Of a stretch of 10,242 nucleotides of DNA, positions 4,112 to 10,242 are shown piece after piece; the stretch's first letter is position 1; each line of letters begins with the position of its first letter. This stretch comes from Candidatus Zixiibacteriota bacterium. GTDB lineage: Bacteria > Zixibacteria > MSB-5A5 > SM1-73. A program made the position numbers and the translations under genes. The stretch lies in NCBI GenBank assembly GCA_022866585.1, contig JALHUP010000072.1, forward strand, positions 1 to 10,242, given 5' to 3'. Below the pieces are notes generated by a model. It saw only the letters and a program-made list of their open reading frames with translations, was not told the origin of the DNA and made no database searches.

Positions 4112-5380
4112 ATGAGTATAAAAACATTAGCAATTTTGATTTTCTCGATATTGTTGAGCCTGAGCCAGTCTTGGGCACAGACTCCTGAGGATAGCACCCG
4201 AATCCAGTTTCAGGAATTGAAAGACCGTTTGGATGGCATCTCCGAAAATATGGCAACTTTGAACAGCGACGTTTCTATTCTGAAGTGGGTGAAAATATCC
4301 GGTTACATTCAAGCCCGGTATGAATACAACGATAGCTCCAAATACGGGGTCGCAGGCGGATATGATGTCTCCAAAAACCTAAATGCCAATAATTTTTACA
4401 TTCGCCGGGGAAGGATAAAGTTCACGGTTCAGCCTGGCTCCTTCAGCAAATATGTTATCTATTTTGATGCTTCCAAGAATACGGTCTCATTGAAAGAAGC
4501 CTATGTTGAGTTATACAAGACCATACAAGCCTACAACTTCACCTTAACCTTTGGCCAGTTCAATTGGCCCTTCGGGTATGAGATCGAATATTCATCCTCC
4601 AAAAGAGATTTCCCGGAAAGAAGCTTGGCTGAGAATAACCTTTTCAAAGGAGAAAGAGATCGGGGAGTGAATCTAACCTGGGCTTTTCCCAAATATCTTC
4701 AATTCAACGCCGGTCTTTTCCAGGGTTACGGCATTGAGGACAAAAACTTCACCTGGTTTGATCCCACCAAAGCCAAGGACGTGATCGCTCGGGCTAAAGC
4801 AAAATTAGGAATGGTCGATGTGGGAGTGTCTGGTTACTGGGGAAAAGCTTACATCCCTGGAAGTGCGGCTGTGCCAGGAGTAACAACCTGGTATGATAAA
4901 AATGGAAATGGAGTCATAGACCCAGATGAGATTAAAACTACTGCACCGAAAGCCGCAGTTCCTGCCGTGGAGAAGGATAAGAGAAGATACGGAGCCGATG
5001 CTCAAGTTTACCTCGATGTTTTACCCATTGGCGGAACTGGAATTAGAGGCGAATTATACTTGGCTAAAGATTACAACAAAACTGCCAATGATTCTCTGGC
5101 AGATGAAATGGGCTGGTATCTGTGGTTGTCCCAGAACATCTATACTAAATTCGGTGCGGCGGCTCGATATGACTATTGGGACCCTAATACAGATAGTAAT
5201 GCCAAGAATGATGCCACCGGAACTTTATCCTTAGCCTTCCACTATTTCTGGGATTCTTATGTTAGAATCACCACCGCCTATGACATACCTCATCAGCTAA
5301 AAGAGAGCTCGATTTTTTCCAAATATTCTGGGGACAAAAAAGATAACAGATTCACCTTGCAATTTCAGTTCATGTTTTAG
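4112..5380 (+). CDS. Phosphate-selective porin, OprO/OprP family
   Basis: The 422-aa protein starts at an ATG after AAGGAGGG. A signal peptide (residues 1-22, cleavage likely after SWA) precedes a short coiled-coil-like helix (about 30-56, FQELKDRLDGISENMATLNSDVSIL), as in periplasmic oligomerisation segments of this family. A beta-barrel of alternating aromatic strands follows, with the family block NNFYIRRGRIKF ... YVIYFDASKNTVSLKEAYVEL (about 92-135) and FGQFNWPFGYEIEYSSS. The last residue is Phe (LQFQFMF), the outer-membrane insertion signal. It forms the outer-membrane entry for phosphate or polyphosphate; specificity within the family is not certain. Unusually, residues 262-273 (DKNGNGVIDPDE) form a complete EF-hand-type calcium loop, probably in an external loop. 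It stands first in the operon with pstSCAB-phoU, 25 nt before pstS. Confidence 0.88.
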   Translation: MSIKTLAILIFSILLSLSQSWAQTPEDSTRIQFQELKDRLDGISENMATLNSDVSILKWVKISGYIQARYEYNDSSKYGVAGGYDVSKNLNANNFYIRRGRIKFTVQPGSFSKYVIYFDASKNTVSLKEAYVELYKTIQAYNFTLTFGQFNWPFGYEIEYSSSKRDFPERSLAENNLFKGERDRGVNLTWAFPKYLQFNAGLFQGYGIEDKNFTWFDPTKAKDVIARAKAKLGMVDVGVSGYWGKAYIPGSAAVPGVTTWYDKNGNGVIDPDEIKTTAPKAAVPAVEKDKRRYGADAQVYLDVLPIGGTGIRGELYLAKDYNKTANDSLADEMGWYLWLSQNIYTKFGAAARYDYWDPNTDSNAKNDATGTLSLAFHYFWDSYVRITTAYDIPHQLKESSIFSKYSGDKKDNRFTLQFQFMF

Positions 5381-5405
5381 ATATTGAAAAAGAAAGGAGA
5401 ACGAA

Positions 5406-6257
5406 ATGAAAAAGTTAGTAGTGAAGAAGATCGGTTTGGTAGTTTTGGCGACTTTGGTTATATCGGTTGCGGCAGGCTTCATGGTCTTTGCAGGAAAATC
5501 TATTACCATCAAAGGTTCAGACACCATGCTCATTTTAGGACAGAGATGGGCAGAAATCTATATGAACCAGAATCCCGGCGCAGTCATTCAGGTGACTGGT
5601 GGAGGGTCTGGTGTAGGAATTGCCGCTCTGATTAATGGCAGCACCGATATTTGCGAAGCCTCCCGACAGATGAAAAACTCGGAGATAGACAAATTGAAAG
5701 AGCGATTCAATACTACCGGAGTTGAAATTCCGGTCGCCCGGGACGGACTATCACTCTATCTGAATGAAGAAAACAAAGTATCCGAACTTACATTGGATCA
5801 GCTGAAAGGAATTTACACCGGACAAGTCACCAGCTGGAAAGAAGTGGGCGGAGATGATGCCAAGATACTGCTTTACGGCAGGGAGAACAGCTCCGGCACT
5901 TACGTTTATTTTAAGGACAACGTTTTGAAGGGGGCGGATTTTTCGGCTCAGACCCAGACCCTTCCGGGAACTGGGGCAATCGTCAATGCAATATCCAAGG
6001 ATAAGTATGGAATAGGCTACGGCGGCGCTGCTTATGCCAAGGGAGTGAAATACTGCAAAGTTAAAAAGGATGCGCAGACCCCAGGTTATGAACCAACTCT
6101 GGAAAATATAAAAAGTGGGAACTACCCCATCTCGCGCTATCTATTCTGGTACCTGCGCAACAAGCCCACAGGTGAGACGAAGAAACTGGTGGATTGGGTT
6201 CTGTCCGAACAAGGGCAGCAGATTGTGAGCAAGGTGGGATATTTCCCGGTGAAATAG
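5406..6257 (+). CDS. pstS: Phosphate ABC transporter substrate-binding protein PstS
   Basis: The 283-aa protein starts at an ATG 7 nt after AAAGGAG. It has a basic N-terminus and hydrophobic signal (residues 1-29, cleavage probably after VFA). There is no lipobox cysteine, so the mature protein should be free in the periplasm. Phosphate-binding elements are visible: KGSDTM near the mature start, TGGGSGVG, STDICEASRQM (Asp of the phosphate site), ARDGL, and GRENSSGTY, carrying the Arg and Ser-Gly-Thr that hydrogen-bond phosphate in Escherichia coli PstS. Length is typical of the shorter PstS group. It captures phosphate arriving through the porin and delivers it to PstCA. The GTG/ATG frame overlapping its start is a shadow. 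Confidence 0.95.
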   Translation: MKKLVVKKIGLVVLATLVISVAAGFMVFAGKSITIKGSDTMLILGQRWAEIYMNQNPGAVIQVTGGGSGVGIAALINGSTDICEASRQMKNSEIDKLKERFNTTGVEIPVARDGLSLYLNEENKVSELTLDQLKGIYTGQVTSWKEVGGDDAKILLYGRENSSGTYVYFKDNVLKGADFSAQTQTLPGTGAIVNAISKDKYGIGYGGAAYAKGVKYCKVKKDAQTPGYEPTLENIKSGNYPISRYLFWYLRNKPTGETKKLVDWVLSEQGQQIVSKVGYFPVK

Positions 6258-6272
6258 AAAGTTTAAATCAAA

Positions 6273-6328
6273 CCTCACCCCCATATCCCCCTCTCCATTT
6301 CATGGAGAGGGGGACTAAGGGGGAGAGG
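6273..6328 (+). repeat. Long hairpin between pstS and pstC
   Basis: A perfect 12-bp stem, CCCCCTCTCCAT (6287-6298) with ATGGAGAGGGGG (6302-6313), closes on a 3-nt loop. Outer arms CCTC-A-CCCCC (6273-6282) and GGGGG-A-GAGG (6319-6328) add nine more pairs around one A/A mismatch and an internal loop. It lies 16 nt after the pstS stop and ends 28 nt before pstC. It has no U-tract, so it is more likely an mRNA-stabilising or partial-attenuation element, or an inserted palindromic repeat, than a full terminator. Confidence 0.8.
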
Positions 6329-6356
6329 TGGAAAGAGCGAATTACCCATTTCAAAG

Positions 6357-7313
6357 ATGAGCCATCTCCAAACCATAGAAAACAAAACCGAAGCTATGAG
6401 TTTAAAGAAAAGATTCCGCCTGTCGGAATTCATAATCGAAAAGATCATATTCCTTTCCTCTTTTTTGGCAATTTTAGGCGTGATTCTCATCTTCGTCTTT
6501 GTCTTCCGGGAAGCTTTGCCAGTGTTAACCAATCCTGAGGTCAAAAAAGAGGCAAGCCTCAAACTTTTTTTTTCCACTGTAATCTGGCAGCCGGTATCGG
6601 ACTTGCCTCGATATGGTTTGATTTCGATAATAGTGGGCACGTTGAAGGTAGTGGTGGTAGCCCTGTTTTTTTCAGTTCCCATCTCCGTTGGAGCAGCCAT
6701 CTACACGGCAGAATTTGCACCGCTTAAGGTAAAGGAATTCATCAAGCCGGTTGCAGAAATCTTGGCTGGGATTCCCTCGGTGGTCTTGGGATTTTTTGCT
6801 TTGATGGTGATGGCTTCATTCTTTCAAGGCATCTTTCACTCCACCATGCGTCTGAATGCGTTCAATGCGGGGGTAGCATTAAGCTTCGCCATAATTCCCT
6901 TGATCTACTCCATAGCTGAAGATTCGTTGAATTCCGTTCCCAGGAGTTTAAAAGAGGCTTCGTTGGCTTTAGGAGCGAATCGCTGGCAAACCGCCTTTCG
7001 CGTCTCTCTGTCCGTGGCTATGCCTGGAGTTCTGGCTGGAATAATTTTGGGTTTGGGGCGAGCGGTGGGGGAAACCATGATAGTCCTGATGGCTTCGGGA
7101 AATGCCTCCATCCTTTCTGCCAATATCTTTGACTCGGTCCGCACCATGTCCGCTACCATTGCGGCAGAATTAGGAGAAGTGGTCCACGGGAGTGCGCATT
7201 ACAACGTTTTGTTTTTCATCGGTGCTTCTCTTTTTGTTTTCACTTTGCTTATTAATTCATTAGCCCATCTCACGGTGGGAAGATTACAAAGAAAGCTGGC
7301 AGGGAAAATTTAG
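6357..7313 (+). CDS. pstC: Phosphate ABC transporter permease PstC
   Basis: The 318-aa inner-membrane protein has about six transmembrane helices; the first is at about residues 26-50. The permease EAA loop reads EASLALGANRWQTAFRVSLS (from about residue 200), followed by MPGVLAGIILGLGRAVGETMIV. That last block holds the Arg and Glu (GRAVGE) corresponding to residues essential for transport in E. coli PstC. PstC pairs with PstA to form the channel energised by PstB. The start is not certain: the ATG at 6357 and a second at 6396 (MSLKKRFRL) both lack a good ribosome binding site, which may reflect low or structure-dependent translation after the hairpin upstream. The stop codon directly abuts the pstA start. 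Confidence 0.93.
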   Translation: MSHLQTIENKTEAMSLKKRFRLSEFIIEKIIFLSSFLAILGVILIFVFVFREALPVLTNPEVKKEASLKLFFSTVIWQPVSDLPRYGLISIIVGTLKVVVVALFFSVPISVGAAIYTAEFAPLKVKEFIKPVAEILAGIPSVVLGFFALMVMASFFQGIFHSTMRLNAFNAGVALSFAIIPLIYSIAEDSLNSVPRSLKEASLALGANRWQTAFRVSLSVAMPGVLAGIILGLGRAVGETMIVLMASGNASILSANIFDSVRTMSATIAAELGEVVHGSAHYNVLFFIGASLFVFTLLINSLAHLTVGRLQRKLAGKI

Positions 7314-8219
7314 ATGAAGATCAAGGCGAATATAGCGGGGTCTTTTTTCACTGGTCTCACTCTACTTGCCATGCTGATTATCCTTGCTATCCTGTTTGTA
7401 ATCATCGGAAACATCATCTGGCACGGGCACAAGATCATAAGCTGGGAGTTTATCAGCAAAGCTCCCCGGGAAGGAATGACTGCAGGCGGAATCTTCCCGG
7501 CAATTTTCGGGACGGTGGTTTTAGTAATTTTGATGATTATCGCCGTTCTGCCAGTGGGAGTGATGACTGCCATATACTTACACGAATATGCCAAATCCGA
7601 CTTCATTTTGACCAAAGCAATTCGTTTTGCAGTGAACAACTTGGCCGGTGTTCCCTCCATTGTATTTGGACTTTTTGGCTTAGGATTTTTTATTCAGTTC
7701 ATCGGTGCAGGTGTGGACAAATTTTTCGGGCTGGAGGTGGTATGGGGACAGCCCTGCCTTATGTGGGCGGCTTTAACCTTGGCTCTTTTGAATCTTCCGG
7801 TGGTGGTGGTCGCCTCAGAGGAGGCCTTGAGAACAGTCCCCAAAGAAACCAGAGAAGCTTCTTTAGCTTTGGGCGCAACTAAGTGGCAAACCATTCGCCG
7901 AATCGTCCTGCCCCAAGCTCTTCCGGGAATTCTGACTGGGGCTATTCTTTCTATCAGCCGGGGTGCAGGAGAAGTTGCTCCTATAATGTTCACTGGTGCG
8001 GCTTACTTTTTACCCTATCTGCCGCATAAACCGACAGACCAATTCATGGAATTGGGTTATCATATTTACGTGATGGCGACCCAGTCTCCAGACGTGGAAG
8101 CCACCAAGCCAATTCTTTATGGAACCGTGTTAATACTTTTAATTTTGACTTTACTTTTGAACTTTATCGCTATATTTATTAGGTCTAAGGTGAGAAGACA
8201 GATGAGGCAGAGTTTTTGA
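7314..8219 (+). CDS. pstA: Phosphate ABC transporter permease PstA
   Basis: The 301-aa inner-membrane protein starts at the base after the pstC stop, so translation is probably coupled; a weak AGGGAAAA lies before the ATG. About six transmembrane helices are visible, the first at about residues 8-31. The EAA loop is EASLALGATKWQTIRRIVLPQALPG (from about residue 181), followed by ILSISRGAGEVAPIMFTGAA, whose Arg corresponds to the functionally required Arg of E. coli PstA. A PHKPTDQFMELGYHIYVMATQSPD segment near the end matches the PstA periplasmic region. Length and organisation are normal. Confidence 0.94.
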   Translation: MKIKANIAGSFFTGLTLLAMLIILAILFVIIGNIIWHGHKIISWEFISKAPREGMTAGGIFPAIFGTVVLVILMIIAVLPVGVMTAIYLHEYAKSDFILTKAIRFAVNNLAGVPSIVFGLFGLGFFIQFIGAGVDKFFGLEVVWGQPCLMWAALTLALLNLPVVVVASEEALRTVPKETREASLALGATKWQTIRRIVLPQALPGILTGAILSISRGAGEVAPIMFTGAAYFLPYLPHKPTDQFMELGYHIYVMATQSPDVEATKPILYGTVLILLILTLLLNFIAIFIRSKVRRQMRQSF

Positions 8220-8221
8220 TT

Positions 8222-9058
8222 ATGAGTCAACAGATAATGGAAGAGAAGACGGAAAGCGAAGTCCCAATCCCTTTGGAAACCGAGGAAAAAAAGACAGACC
8301 AGTCTATTACCAAAATCCTGGTGGAGAAGCTGAATTTCTACTATGGCAAAAGCCAGGCGTTGAAGGATATTTCCATTAACATAAAGGAAAATCACATTAC
8401 GGCTTTTATTGGTCCTTCCGGCTGCGGGAAGTCGACCTTTTTGCGATGCTTGAACCGAATGAACGATTTGATTCCGGGCGTCAAAGCCTTGGGCAAGGTC
8501 TTCCTCGACGGAACCGATATTTATTCAGGAAACATTGACCTCTCCGTGTTGAGAAGAAAAGTGGGCATGGTTTTTCAGAAATCCAATCCCTTTCCGAAAT
8601 CGATCTTTGAAAACGTGGCTTATGGGTTAAGGATTCAGGGGATTAACGATAAGGCTCTCTTAGAAGAAGTTGTGGAGAAGACTTTGAAAGCTGCTGCCTT
8701 GTGGGATGAGGTCAAAGATATACTGAATCAGTCTGCCATGAAACTTTCCGGTGGTCAACAGCAGAGGGTTTGCATTGCCCGAGCTTTGGCTGTGGAACCA
8801 GAGGTTTTATTAATGGACGAGCCCGCATCCGCTTTAGATCCAATCTCTACTGCCAAAATAGAAGAGCTGATTCAGGATCTTAAGAAAGACTATACCATCG
8901 TTATAGTTACTCACAATATGCAACAAGCGGCCAGATGTTCTGATTTTACTGGATTTTTCTTCCTGGGGGAACTGGTGGAGTTTGATCAAACCTCCAAGAT
9001 ATTTACCAATCCAAGGGATAAGAGAACCGAAGATTATGTGACCGGTCGATTTGGATAA
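8222..9058 (+). CDS. pstB: Phosphate ABC transporter ATPase PstB
   Basis: I start at the ATG at 8222, two bases after the pstA stop; an in-frame TTG at 8216 overlaps that stop but is less likely. The 278-aa protein has a complete ABC ATPase: Walker A GPSGCGKST (64-72), Q-loop VFQKSNPFPKSIFENV, signature LSGGQQQR (175-182), Walker B VLLMDEPASALDP (195-207) and switch His231 in THNMQQAARCSD. The NPFPKSI motif after the Q-loop is characteristic of PstB. A charged, Glu/Lys-rich N-terminal extension of about 30 residues precedes the domain and is longer than in E. coli. The enzyme powers phosphate import through PstCA at the inner membrane. Confidence 0.96.
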   Translation: MSQQIMEEKTESEVPIPLETEEKKTDQSITKILVEKLNFYYGKSQALKDISINIKENHITAFIGPSGCGKSTFLRCLNRMNDLIPGVKALGKVFLDGTDIYSGNIDLSVLRRKVGMVFQKSNPFPKSIFENVAYGLRIQGINDKALLEEVVEKTLKAAALWDEVKDILNQSAMKLSGGQQQRVCIARALAVEPEVLLMDEPASALDPISTAKIEELIQDLKKDYTIVIVTHNMQQAARCSDFTGFFFLGELVEFDQTSKIFTNPRDKRTEDYVTGRFG

Positions 9059-9079
9059 GAATCTGAAAGGAAAACCCAG

Positions 9080-9763
9080 ATGATAGTTCACCGACATTTT
9101 GATGAAGAGCTAGATCTGCTCAAGCAAAAGCTGGTCTTCATGGCTAGCTTGGCTGAATCAATGATTTATAAAGCCATCAAGTCTCTGATTGAAAGAGAAG
9201 ATTCCTTGATTCAGGAAGTAAATAAAGACGAGGAAAAGGTTAATCTTTTGCAGATAGAGATCGATGAGTTATGTTTGAGGCTTTTAGCGCTTAAGCAACC
9301 CATGGCAACGGACCTGCGGTTCATCACCTCCGCCATGAAAATAAATAGCGAGTTAGAGAGGATCGCCGATATGGCGGTAAATATAACTCAACGTGCCGCA
9401 GTTTTGATTAAGCAACCTCAGCTTAAACCGTATATTGATATTCCTCGAATGGCGGACTTGGCCCAGAATATGGTTAAGGACAGTTTAGACTCTTTCATCA
9501 AGCAAGACGTAGACTTAGCCAGATCGGTTTTGATTCGGGATGATAAGATTGATGCGTTAAAAGATCAAATATTTCGTGAGCTTCTCACCTTTATGATAAG
9601 CGATAACTCCAGCATTCCGAGAGCATTAGAATTGATCTTAGTTTCCAGACATCTGGAGAGAATAGGCGATCACGCCACCAACATAGCCGAGGACGTGATC
9701 TATTTAGTGCAAGGCAAAGACATCCGACATCACATTGAGGAACTTGGAGACCGTCGGAAATAG
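9080..9763 (+). CDS. phoU: Phosphate transport system regulator PhoU
   Basis: The 227-aa helical protein starts at an ATG after GAAAGGAAAA, 21 nt past pstB. It consists of two PhoU repeats about 100 residues apart. The first has LRFITSAMKINSELERIADMAVNI (ERIAD at 93-97) and the second LELILVSRHLERIGDHATNIAEDVIYLV (ERIGDH at 193-198). These E/D-containing helices carry the metal clusters of PhoU. PhoU connects the Pst transporter with the PhoR kinase and keeps the regulon off when phosphate is plentiful. It is the last gene of the operon. Its usual partner phoR is seen only as the truncated remnant at 128-355, so an intact kinase must be elsewhere or signalling is altered. Confidence 0.95.
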   Translation: MIVHRHFDEELDLLKQKLVFMASLAESMIYKAIKSLIEREDSLIQEVNKDEEKVNLLQIEIDELCLRLLALKQPMATDLRFITSAMKINSELERIADMAVNITQRAAVLIKQPQLKPYIDIPRMADLAQNMVKDSLDSFIKQDVDLARSVLIRDDKIDALKDQIFRELLTFMISDNSSIPRALELILVSRHLERIGDHATNIAEDVIYLVQGKDIRHHIEELGDRRK

Positions 9764-9775
9764 GCGGTGTTTTTT
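9750..9775 (+). terminator. Weak candidate terminator after phoU
   Basis: ACCG (9750-9753) and CGGT (9765-9768) can pair across the phoU stop codon, followed by GTTTTTT. The T-run is convincing but the stem is only 4 bp with an 11-nt loop, so termination here would be leaky. No better terminator is visible up to 9840. Confidence 0.25.
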
Positions 9776-9840
9776 CAAAGATTCCTGCAGAAATAACCTA
9801 ACCAATTGTTCTCACATAAATAGTTTCCACAAAAACCAAG

Positions 9841-9920
9841 CACCCTCATCTTTTATCTTAAAATCTAACTTGGGCGAATACATCCCTTGCCCGTTCCCGC
9901 TATTATAGAAGATGGGGGTG
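9841..9920. repeat. 16-bp imperfect inverted repeat
   Basis: CACCCTCATCTTTTAT (9841-9856) and ATAGAAGATGGGGGTG (9905-9920) are complementary at 14 of 16 positions, and the two exceptions are G-U pairs in RNA. The 48-nt interval has no obvious stem of its own. The conservation of pairing through wobbles suggests a transcribed hairpin; the 80-bp size also fits a small MITE-like element. Confidence 0.6.
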
Positions 9921-10031
9921 TCAAAAAAATTAGGGACGACTTTACGAAAAAATTTGCAAAGAAGGGTAACTTTATATATATTATTTGGAAAGTACGGGAT
10001 GGCAAGAAGGTCCCTTTATGAATTTAAGTGT

Positions 10032-10081
10032 TGCGTCAGGAGCTACTCTTCCCCGTATAGGGAATCATGGTGACTGACGCA
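10032..10081. repeat. Nested inverted repeat upstream of the transposase start
   Basis: TGCGTCAG (10032-10039) pairs perfectly with CTGACGCA (10074-10081). Inside, TTCCC (10049-10053) pairs with GGGAA (10060-10064), giving a two-level stem-loop. The left arm runs into GGAGCTACTC, the same string as in the hairpin at 2286-2300. It could be the end structure of a mobile element or a fold that limits transposase expression. Confidence 0.5.
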
Positions 10082-10205
10082 CAAGCTGGCTGTCAGGACT
10101 GAGCAGGCTGACCGAGAATAGGGATTCAACAGAAAATATTTGCAAAAAGCTTCTCCATGTGGTAAGATGAACTTGAAATGTGATGATTATGAAAGGAGAG
10201 GATAA

Positions 10206-10242
10206 ATGGCAAGATTTAAGCCTTACCGGAAGAAGCAAACAA
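10206..10242 (+). CDS. Start of a probable transposase, cut by the window edge
   Basis: An ATG with a strong ribosome binding site (AAAGGAGAGG, ending 6 nt upstream) opens a frame reading MARFKPYRKKQT to the window end. An N-terminus of the form MARFKPY is familiar from DDE transposases of the IS1182/IS4-like groups, whose proteins begin with MxRFKPY and a basic, Gln-rich segment. Only twelve residues are visible, so the assignment rests on this short motif and on the palindrome-rich, gene-free DNA before it. If correct, the element's left end lies in 9764-10205. Confidence 0.4.
   Translation, partial: MARFKPYRKKQT

Larger units (their letters stand above)
9764..10205. other. Gene-free region between phoU and a mobile element
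   Basis: I find no convincing gene in this 442-base stretch. It holds the long inverted repeat at 9841-9920, an A-rich segment (9923-9990), the nested hairpin at 10032-10081 and a GC-richer block with short internal complements (10083-10115). A 19-codon frame at 10018-10077 (MNLSVASGATLPRIGNHGD) has only a weak ribosome binding site. The region probably contains the left flank or left end of the mobile element whose transposase begins at 10206. Confidence 0.5.

Noticed and set aside
6194..6538. 114-codon frame spanning the pstS end, the hairpin and the pstC start.
   Set aside because: It overlaps two clear genes out of frame and is an artefact of the open hairpin sequence.

Overview
The window looks like chromosomal DNA of a Gram-negative (outer-membrane) bacterium. 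The evidence is a phosphate-selective porin (OprO/OprP family) with a signal peptide and a terminal Phe, placed directly before a complete Pst phosphate importer. Base composition is moderate, ribosome binding sites are strong (AAAGGAGG type), and intergenic palindromes are frequent. Together these suggest an uncultivated lineage, perhaps in or near the FCB group. That placement is an impression; nothing here fixes the phylum.

Left part (1-3009) is accessory DNA. It starts with the C-terminal ATP-binding end of a PhoR-type histidine kinase whose front is missing. A region of composite hairpin repeats follows, with what may be the first 9-11 codons of a RhuM-like gene. Next come four small unassigned plus-strand genes (143, 71, 88 and 66 aa), each with a strong ribosome binding site and separated by palindromes. 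One stop codon abuts a sequence resembling the left half of an integron attC site. An opposite-strand MNT nucleotidyltransferase/HEPN pair (toxin-antitoxin type) closes the region, with a near-consensus sigma70 promoter.

Centre (3179-3962) holds the most interesting signal: two arrays, each of four TTAACA-like hexamers repeated exactly every 11 bp, which is the architecture of a Pho box. One lies upstream of a compact operon of three unassigned small genes (one-TM protein, four-Cys protein, protein with a tandem C-terminal repeat). The other overlaps the stop codon of the third small gene and sits 10 bp before a TATTAT -10 box for the porin gene. The three small genes are therefore candidate new members of the phosphate-starvation regulon.

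Right part (4112-9763) is the phosphate acquisition operon: OprO/P-like porin, pstS, pstC, pstA, pstB, phoU, all on the plus strand and tightly packed. A 56-nt imperfect hairpin lies between pstS and pstC, where it could set the ratio of binding protein to permease. Phosphate would cross the outer membrane through the porin, be captured by PstS, be imported by PstCA powered by PstB, with PhoU signalling sufficiency. The partner kinase appears here only as the fragment at the far left, and no response regulator gene is present.

Right end (9764-10242) is a gene-free stretch with two inverted repeats leading to the first 12 codons of a probable transposase cut by the window edge.
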